Assembly: GCA_027008965.1 (NCBI GenBank)
Contig: JALVDN010000169.1
Coordinates: forward strand, 1 to 11,115
Direction: 5' to 3'
Length of the DNA: 11,115 nucleotides
Origin: Flavobacteriales bacterium
GTDB taxonomy: Bacteria > Bacteroidota > Bacteroidia > Flavobacteriales > Flavobacteriaceae
A program made the position numbers and the translations under genes. How positions within the stretch are numbered: position 1 is the first letter of the stretch; each line of letters begins with the position of its first letter. The notes below the pieces were generated by a model. It saw only the letters and a program-made list of their open reading frames with translations, was not told the origin of the DNA and searched no databases. This document shows, in pieces, positions 5,746-11,115 of this stretch.

Positions 5746-8700
5746 CTAATGCATTTTCAAAGTATAATCCACACCCATATCATCCAGTTTTTTGAGAAGT
5801 TCTTCCGTTACCTGAACTTTGACGGCTTTGCTTTGATAATCTATATGAATTTTATCGGCAGGCGAGGTTATTTTGACTTGGATAGGTATTTTTCCTTTGT
5901 GTGTGGCTAATAAATCAAATAATTTATCAACAAAATCTTTGGTTATCATATGTTCGGGTATGGTCAATTTCAGTTCTTTACTTTGTTTTTCCAACAAATT
6001 ATAAAGGGGAAACAAACGTTTGGCAGTAATTCTATATTCACCTGGTTTCCGCCAATTTTCGTTGATGACGGCTTCCACCCCGACCATTTTTTGGCTATCT
6101 ATTAAATGTTTTGACTTATCGTATTCTTCGCCGAATATACCCAAATCAAGATTGGCTTTGTAATCTTCCAGTTGAAAAAACGCATAACCTTCGCCTTTTT
6201 GGGTGGTTTTGTGGCGAGCATCGGTGATGATACCTCCCAGTCTGATACGTTTTCCTATTAATGTTTTGGCTTTTTGTAATGTTATTTTGATTTGTTCATC
6301 GATCTTTTCCATCACTTCAACATTCCCTTCATCATCTACAGTTATTTCTTCATCTTGTCCGTTGTTTTGTTCGTCAATGAGGATATCCCTGTTTTCATTC
6401 AAAGCAGTAAGTGCCGATTGAATATAATCCAAATCATATTGAGCAAAGGTTTCAAGAGTTTTTTTATATTGATCAAGTGGATGTCCCGACACGTAATATC
6501 CCAGTAGTTCCTTTTCTTTTTCAAGCATTTCCAGATGTGAAAAACTTTCGCATTTCGGGATGACAGGTTTAGGCAATTCCACACCGGAATCTCCACCGAA
6601 TAAGCTCAAGAGATTGGAGTTTTTTTCTTCCTGCCGGCGTTGACCGTAGCGCTGGAGTTTTTTGAGCCAAATTTCGCCGTTTCCTTCCGAGCAAAAATAC
6701 GTTCCGCGGTCTATTCCGAAAGTATCAAAAGCACCGGATAATGCCAATTTTTCTAATGCGGCTATACTCACTTTGCTGACATTGATGCGTTCTATAAAGT
6801 CAAATATATCTTTAAAAGGTCCATGTTTTTCTCTTTCTTTGATGATTTCTTCGGCGGCAGAGCTTCCCACACCTTTAATGCCGGCCAAACCGAACCGGAT
6901 ATTACCTTCTTTGTTTACCATGAAATCCATGCCCGATTCATTCACATCGGGAGAGAGAATTTTGATGCCGAAATGATGCGTGTCCTCCAAAAAGGTTGTT
7001 ACTTTATCACGATTTGTGAAATGTGCTGTTAGGGATGCAGCAAAAAATTCCGGAGGGAAATTGGCTTTTAAATAGGCCGTATAGTAAGCCACCAAAGCAT
7101 AACTAACGGCATGTGATCTGTTGAATGCATATTGCGCAAAGGCTTCCCAGTCTTTCCAAATTTTTTCCAGTTTTTCTTGGGGATGTCCGTTTTTCAAACC
7201 GCCTTGAATGAATTTGTCTTTGTAGGCATCCAAAAGGTCTTTTTTCTTTTTCCCCATGGCTTTACGGAGGTCATCCGCTTCGGAAGGAGTAAACCCGGCT
7301 AATTTGCGGGCCAAAATCATCACTTGCTCCTGATACACGGTGATGCCATAGGTGGATTTAAGAACCTCTTCCATTTCGGGTAAATCGTATTCCACCGGTT
7401 CTTTTCCTTCCTTACGTCTGATAAACTTGGGAATATACTCCATGGGACCGGGCCGGTAAAGTGCAACCATGGCCACCAAATCTTCAAACGTGTTGGGTTT
7501 AAGTTGCTTCAAATATTTTCGCATTCCGGGCGATTCAAATTGAAAAACTCCTATTGTTAAACCTTTTTGAAGCAATTCATAGGTTTTTTTATCATCCAAA
7601 GAAAGATTATCCAAGTCAATTTCAACGCCATGGCGCATTTTCACCATCCGGATGGCATCTTTGATAATGGTGAGGGTTTTAATACCCAGAAAATCCATTT
7701 TGAGTAATCCGGCTGGTTCCACCATATCATTATCAAACTGCGTGACGAGATATTCCGAATTATTCGGTCTGATCACCGGCATGATTTCATTGATTTTGAC
7801 CGGAGAAATAATGTGTCCGCAAGCGTGTATTCCTGTATTTCTCAACGAGCCCTCCACTTTGGCCGCTTTTTCAAGGGCCGGAATAACTTCCGGATTGGCC
7901 TTTATGATTTGTTGAAATTTGAGCGCGTTGTCAATATGTTCCTTTTTGTAATCGAGTTGTTTGATTTCTTCGGGAGGAAGGTGAAGAATATAATCCAACG
8001 GGATATCGGCCAATTTAGATAGCGTATCGGCAAGGTCCAAGGGCAAATCAAAAACACGGAAAGCATCCCGGATAGCCGATTTGGCTTTCATGGTGCCATA
8101 GGTGATAATCTGCGCCACATTATCATAACCGTATTTATCCACTACATATTTCACCACATCCGCCCTGCCTTTATCATCAAAATCCATATCAATATCGGGC
8201 ATGGATTTACGCCCCGGATTTAAGAACCGTTCAAACAATAAATTGTATTTGATAGGATCCACATTGGTTATTCCAATGGCATAGGAAACCGCCGAACCTG
8301 CCGCCGAACCACGTCCCGGTCCCACCAAAACACCCATTTTTTTGGCCTGATGAATCACATCCCAAACAATCAAAAAATAGCCCGGAAATCCTTTTTCTTC
8401 TATGACCTTTAATTCAAATTCCAGACGTTCCTTCACATGATCAGGCAATGGTTCTCCCCAGCGTTTTTTAGCGCCCTCAAAAACCAAATGACGCAAATAG
8501 GCCGCTTGTGATTTGGTTCCATCCGGATCATCTTCCACCTTAAATTCATCCGGAATATTGAAAAGTGGCATAATGATATCCCGGCTCAGTGTATAGGTTT
8601 CAATTTTATCCAATATTTCTTTAATGTTGGCAAGCGCTTCGGGATAATCATTTTCAAACAAGCCTCTCATTTCGGCTTGTGATTTGAAATAATAACTGTC

Positions 8701-10239
8701 ATTTATTTCTTCATGACGTCCGAAACCTCTTCTGCTACCACCGTCGCGCACGGCGACCAACAATTTATAGGAGTCAAAATCATCTTGATTAAGAAAATGA
8801 ACTTGATTGGTGGCCACGGTTTTGATTTGATATTTTTCACTCCATTTTTTGAGTGTTGCATTCACCACCTCTTCTTCTTCTTTGCCGTGGCGCATCATTT
8901 CCAAATACAAATCCTCGCCAAATATATCCATGTATTCCTTTAGAATTTCTTCGGCCTGATTTTCTCCGATGTTCAAAATGTGATAAGGAATTTCGGATTC
9001 CATTCCGCCCGTCAAACAAATCAAACCTTCTTTATATTGTCGCAATAATTTTTTGTCTATTCTGGGTTGATAATAATATCCTTCCGTATTGGCAATGGAG
9101 CTTAATTTCACCAGGTTTTTATATCCCGTGTAGTTTTTGGCAAGCAACACAATGGAGCGTCCTTTGTCGCTCATTTCTTTTTTGGAAATATCTCTAGCCA
9201 CATTGATTTCCATCCCGATAACGGATTTTATTTCGGGTAAGAAATCGCTTTCATCGGCATTTCCCTCTTTTATTTCCTTTTGAATTTGCTTGTTTTTTTC
9301 GCGGATGATTTGGTTTTGTTTCTCCACTTCCAGCCAAAATTTGAAGGCGCCCATTAGACTGTTTTTATCCGTCAGGGCCACAGCGGGCATTTTTTCTTCC
9401 GCCGCTTTTTTGACCAATTCGGGTATTTTTACCGTGGAACTTAAAACCGTAAATTGTGAATACACATGCAGATGAACAAAGTCAGTATGAACTACAGTTT
9501 GCGCAGATGTTGTTTCTTCCGCTTCCGGCCCTCCAGTTTCCAAAGCCCTGCTTAGCTCAAATAAATCCTCGTGCTTCAATCCGAAAGAAGGAAAAACATC
9601 CGGATATTTTTCTTGGAAGGCACGCACATAGCCTGCCTCACGTCCCAACTCTTCATCTGTGAATTCACCGCGTCGTATCAATTCAAAAAACGCCCGGGCA
9701 TTGGCTTCCACATCAGCGGAAGCGTTGTGTGCATGATCAAATTTCTCACCAAATAGAAACTCATACAACTCACCCAGTTTGGGATATTTATACTTTCCGC
9801 CTCTTCCGCCTTCCAGCTTACATAATTCAGCGGTTTTTTCCGTCATTGTGTCCGCCACAAGCTTGCTTTCCAACAATGTAGTGTCCTTGCCCAACCTGAC
9901 CAATTCCGCACCCACCACTTTGATATCAAACTCCAAATTGTGTCCGGCTATCACATCGGCCTTTTCCAAGGCTTTTTGAAAAGTTTCCAGTACGGTTTCC
10001 AGTTTTTCGCCTTTTTCCAAAGCCAACTCCGTGCTGATTCCGTGTATTTTCTGCGCACCGTGCGGTATATTAAAACCTTCGGGTTTGATCAAAAAATTTC
10101 CGTTTTCCACCAAGTTTCCCCATTCATCATGCAATTGCCAAGCCAGTTGAACTATCCGCGGCCAATTCTCCGTTTCATAAAACGATGATTTGAAATCCAA
10201 TGAACGTCCCGTGGTTTCCGTATCAAAAATTAAATACAT
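5746..10239 (-). CDS. dnaE: DNA polymerase III alpha subunit with fused N-terminal DEDDh exonuclease
   Basis: This is the replicative DNA polymerase (C-family), 1,497 residues against about 1,160 in E. coli. Residues 1-187 form a DnaQ-like 3'-5' proofreading domain with all five catalytic residues: D6 and E8 (FDTETTG), D105 (GHNLEFD), H171 and D176 (HNASAD). A linker follows to about 253. The PHP domain starts at FVHLHVYSQF (254-263); its metal motifs look degraded (Y260 where His is common, TDKNSL at 290-295 for TDHGNL). The polymerase core has GPGRGSAAGS (640-649), catalytic D684 and D686 in PDIDMDFD, and D849 in KMDFLG. A helix-hairpin-helix lies near 1117-1134, a possible clamp-binding LLSLF at 1210-1214 (the usual Gln is absent), an acidic insert at 1289-1317, and an OB fold at about 1331-1410. 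Exonuclease-fused DnaE of this size is, to my knowledge, usual in flavobacteria. Confidence 0.97.
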   Translation of the reverse strand: MYLIFDTETTGRSLDFKSSFYETENWPRIVQLAWQLHDEWGNLVENGNFLIKPEGFNIPHGAQKIHGISTELALEKGEKLETVLETFQKALEKADVIAGHNLEFDIKVVGAELVRLGKDTTLLESKLVADTMTEKTAELCKLEGGRGGKYKYPKLGELYEFLFGEKFDHAHNASADVEANARAFFELIRRGEFTDEELGREAGYVRAFQEKYPDVFPSFGLKHEDLFELSRALETGGPEAEETTSAQTVVHTDFVHLHVYSQFTVLSSTVKIPELVKKAAEEKMPAVALTDKNSLMGAFKFWLEVEKQNQIIREKNKQIQKEIKEGNADESDFLPEIKSVIGMEINVARDISKKEMSDKGRSIVLLAKNYTGYKNLVKLSSIANTEGYYYQPRIDKKLLRQYKEGLICLTGGMESEIPYHILNIGENQAEEILKEYMDIFGEDLYLEMMRHGKEEEEVVNATLKKWSEKYQIKTVATNQVHFLNQDDFDSYKLLVAVRDGGSRRGFGRHEEINDSYYFKSQAEMRGLFENDYPEALANIKEILDKIETYTLSRDIIMPLFNIPDEFKVEDDPDGTKSQAAYLRHLVFEGAKKRWGEPLPDHVKERLEFELKVIEEKGFPGYFLIVWDVIHQAKKMGVLVGPGRGSAAGSAVSYAIGITNVDPIKYNLLFERFLNPGRKSMPDIDMDFDDKGRADVVKYVVDKYGYDNVAQIITYGTMKAKSAIRDAFRVFDLPLDLADTLSKLADIPLDYILHLPPEEIKQLDYKKEHIDNALKFQQIIKANPEVIPALEKAAKVEGSLRNTGIHACGHIISPVKINEIMPVIRPNNSEYLVTQFDNDMVEPAGLLKMDFLGIKTLTIIKDAIRMVKMRHGVEIDLDNLSLDDKKTYELLQKGLTIGVFQFESPGMRKYLKQLKPNTFEDLVAMVALYRPGPMEYIPKFIRRKEGKEPVEYDLPEMEEVLKSTYGITVYQEQVMILARKLAGFTPSEADDLRKAMGKKKKDLLDAYKDKFIQGGLKNGHPQEKLEKIWKDWEAFAQYAFNRSHAVSYALVAYYTAYLKANFPPEFFAASLTAHFTNRDKVTTFLEDTHHFGIKILSPDVNESGMDFMVNKEGNIRFGLAGIKGVGSSAAEEIIKEREKHGPFKDIFDFIERINVSKVSIAALEKLALSGAFDTFGIDRGTYFCSEGNGEIWLKKLQRYGQRRQEEKNSNLLSLFGGDSGVELPKPVIPKCESFSHLEMLEKEKELLGYYVSGHPLDQYKKTLETFAQYDLDYIQSALTALNENRDILIDEQNNGQDEEITVDDEGNVEVMEKIDEQIKITLQKAKTLIGKRIRLGGIITDARHKTTQKGEGYAFFQLEDYKANLDLGIFGEEYDKSKHLIDSQKMVGVEAVINENWRKPGEYRITAKRLFPLYNLLEKQSKELKLTIPEHMITKDFVDKLFDLLATHKGKIPIQVKITSPADKIHIDYQSKAVKVQVTEELLKKLDDMGVDYTLKMH

Positions 10240-10369
10240 AAGAAGTTGATTTAAAACAAGTTAAGATTAAATAGGTGTTTGCTTTTTAACTTTTACAAGA
10301 TACGAAAAACTCAGGATTAACCTTTCCGGTATGGTGAAATTTTGATTTTTTTTTCAGTTTCTTTTTTAA
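10240..10369. other. AT-rich region upstream of dnaE, no gene seen
   Basis: About 25% GC at 10261-10320. It must hold the dnaE promoter (minus strand), but I find no convincing TTTG/TAnnTTTG pair. A T-rich run lies at 10341-10367. No ORF or RNA gene is apparent. Confidence 0.5.
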
Positions 10370-10595
10370 GGCTCCGGGAGCCTACGCCCTTCGCTTTCGC
10401 TCGGGCGGTGTCTCCCTTCGCCACTCCGCAAGCCGGCCCGCTTTCGCTATCGCTCCTGCGTGCGTCTTGCTTCGTGCGCCTCCAAGCCCTACGGTCTTGT
10501 CGGCGGCTCGGGAAACCTCCGCTTCCCTGAAGCCCAAACGCAAATGCCACGCTTGTTTTCCCTCGCATGCAAGCAAGATTTTAGCGTAGAACGCC
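10370..10595. repeat. GC-rich, C-biased block, probable interspersed repeat
   Basis: The block starts abruptly with the inverted repeat GGCTCC-G-GGAGCC (10370-10382). By direct count 10381-10440 is 72% GC and 10381-10560 is 64% GC, against about 25% just to the left. On the plus strand C outnumbers G by 72 to 43 over those 180 bases. GCTTTCGCT occurs twice (10393-10401 and 10440-10448). The ORFs that can be read through it are Arg/Ala/Gly-rich or Ser/Leu-rich and do not look like proteins. The composition and sharp edges suggest an inserted repeat family or structured non-coding element; copies elsewhere in the genome cannot be seen from here. Confidence 0.5.
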
Positions 10596-10605
10596 AAATG
10601 GCGTT
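10590..10605. other. Small hairpin at the right edge of the GC-rich block
   Basis: AACGCC (10590-10595) and GGCGTT (10600-10605) form a perfect 6-bp stem with loop AAAT, followed by T and a run of A's. It marks the change from GC-rich to AT-rich sequence. There is no T-tract on either exit side, so it is not a good terminator. Confidence 0.45.
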
Positions 10606-10702
10606 TAAAAAAAATTTATAATATCTTATTGGTGAGCACATTACTCCGCTTGCGGAACTATTTACCGGGTTGCTGATTTTCCGGAGCTTTATTGTAAGAA
10701 AG

Positions 10703-10726
10703 TATAATAAGATTTCGCTTATTATA
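10703..10726. other. Perfect 9-bp AT-rich inverted repeat
   Basis: TATAATAAG (10703-10711) and CTTATTATA (10718-10726) flank ATTTCG. Beyond one mismatch, three further A/T pairs extend it. It could be an operator, a hairpin at a transcript end, or part of an insertion boundary. The surrounding stretch 10606-10765 is AT-rich and holds no gene, only this repeat and a 5-bp hairpin TCCGC-TT-GCGGA at 10645-10656. Confidence 0.45.
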
Positions 10727-10765
10727 ATTTTCGGACGAAAAATATAATAACGGATTTTTTATTGT

Positions 10766-10888
10766 ATGGAAGATGAATATTACGAACCTCACTCAAACTC
10801 CGAAATTTCCATGAGCTTGACCGACGGGAAGTCGTTTTTGACCATTTCCACTGCGAAGGGCGAGTCGGCGAGGAAGACGGGCATTTAA
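10766..10888 (+). CDS. Short ORF of 40 codons, unknown, doubtful
   Basis: ATG 10766 to TAA 10886-10888. The product is polar (begins MEDEYYEPHSNSEISM, then SLTDGKSFLTISTAKGE) and resembles nothing I know. It fully overlaps a minus-strand ORF that also reads like protein, so at most one is likely real. It lies 40 bases upstream of the truncated PLD/helicase start and could be a leftover of that locus. Confidence 0.2.
   Translation: MEDEYYEPHSNSEISMSLTDGKSFLTISTAKGESARKTGI
10789..10884 (-). pseudogene. Short minus-strand ORF or C-terminal gene remnant
   Basis: Read on the minus strand, ATG at 10884-10882 to TGA at 10791-10789 gives 31 residues beginning MPVFLADSPFAVEMVKND and ending EISEFE. 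The mix of hydrophobic and charged residues looks like a real folded protein end, and third codon positions are strongly G/C. That composition differs from the AT-rich surroundings. Upstream on this strand the sequence is AT-rich and not convincingly coding, so it may be the C-terminal remnant of an inserted or decayed gene. Family unknown. Confidence 0.3.
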
Positions 10889-10928
10889 TCCGACTATATT
10901 TATTAAATTTAGCAACAAAAAATTTTTT

Positions 10929-11072
10929 ATGAAAAATTTTACCGACCTCACTTTTTTTACGAACGAAGAAGGTAAAACTTTATTAGATACGTTTAAAGCC
11001 ATATTGAAACATGTAAGATTTTTTGATGTCTTGGTGGGATATTTTAGAATAGGTACAAGCTTAGGCAAGTGA
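10929..11072 (+). pseudogene. Truncated N-terminus of a PLD-domain/helicase-type protein
   Basis: ATG 10929 opens 47 codons ending at TGA 11070-11072. Residues 9-40 (including FFTNEEGKTLLDTF and FFDVLVGYFR) strongly recall the start of large phospholipase D-like/superfamily 2 helicase proteins, many of which sit in defence islands. In those the chain continues after VGYFR with a Ser-Gly-Phe type segment. Here it turns into IGTSLGK and stops. The other two plus frames also stop within the next few dozen bases, so a simple frameshift does not restore it. The break lies near 11048-11051. A weak TAAATTTA -7-like element lies at 10904-10911. Identification is by recall of the N-terminal motif only. 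Confidence 0.5.
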
Positions 11073-11101
11073 AAACTATTGAGACAGGTACAACTAGGTA
11101 A
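11051..11101 (+). repeat. Short imperfect direct repeat at the truncation junction
   Basis: AGGTACAAgcttAGGcAA (11051-11068) and AGGTACAActAGGtAA (11086-11101) share an exact 8-mer plus an AGGnAA block, with starts 35 bases apart. The repeat begins exactly where the PLD/helicase similarity ends. It may belong to the end of an element that continues past the window edge. Confidence 0.4.
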
Positions 11102-11115
11102 ATTAAAAAAGAGAA

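Noticed and set aside
10317..10568. 83-codon minus-strand ORF and overlapping ORFs through the GC-rich block
   Set aside because: The translations are Arg/Ala/Gly- or Ser/Leu-rich low-complexity products of biased composition, and several frames are open at once. No domain is recognisable.
10590..10605. Hairpin as a terminator for a transcript through the GC-rich block
   Set aside because: The stem is only 6 bp, and neither side is followed by a T-tract.
10793..11068. 91-codon minus-strand ORF opposite the PLD/helicase start
   Set aside because: It starts with a non-ATG codon and is antisense to a recognisable N-terminus. The translation shows no family features.
10240..11115. CRISPR array, tRNA or rRNA gene in the right-hand gene desert
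   Set aside because: No regularly spaced long repeats are seen apart from a single two-unit short repeat at the very end. No tRNA cloverleaf or rRNA sequence is recognisable.

Overview
The window looks like a chromosomal segment of a low-GC Bacteroidetes bacterium, most likely of the flavobacterial lineage. The reasons are protein relatedness, the YbeY zinc motif ending in Asp, near absence of Shine-Dalgarno sequences before starts, and a roughly 1,500-residue DnaE carrying its own N-terminal proofreading domain. All core genes are intact except the one cut by the left edge.

Left part (1-2563): the tail of an unrecognised gene overlaps ybeY (rRNA-maturation RNase) by ATGA, followed by mnmG (gidA, tRNA wobble-uridine modification). 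mnmG is bracketed by two ParB-type parS centromere sites that are exact reverse complements over 18 bp. One runs into the ATG and the other starts on the last base of the stop codon. In many bacteria mnmG and parS lie near the replication origin, so this stretch is probably origin-proximal.

Middle (2564-5745): a small exported protein of unknown function on the minus strand is divergent from a tandem-domain universal stress protein. Next comes a complete tryptophan attenuator: a 24-codon leader peptide with three consecutive Trp codons, a 1:2 hairpin, an antiterminator pairing, and a strong intrinsic terminator. It precedes an apparently monocistronic trpB2-type tryptophan synthase beta gene, which ends in its own terminator.

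Right part (5746-10239): a single 1,497-residue DNA polymerase III alpha subunit on the minus strand, with an intact DEDDh exonuclease fused in front of a PHP domain whose metal site looks degraded.

Right end (10240-11115): no intact gene. It holds a sharply bounded GC-rich, C-biased block (probably an interspersed repeat), AT-rich hairpins, two mutually overlapping short ORFs on opposite strands, and the first ~40 codons of a PLD/helicase-type protein of the kind common in defence islands, broken off at a junction beside a short direct repeat. This end looks like a site of past insertion and decay.

The strongest candidates for something under-described are the trp attenuator on an orphan trpB2 and the symmetric parS pair around mnmG.
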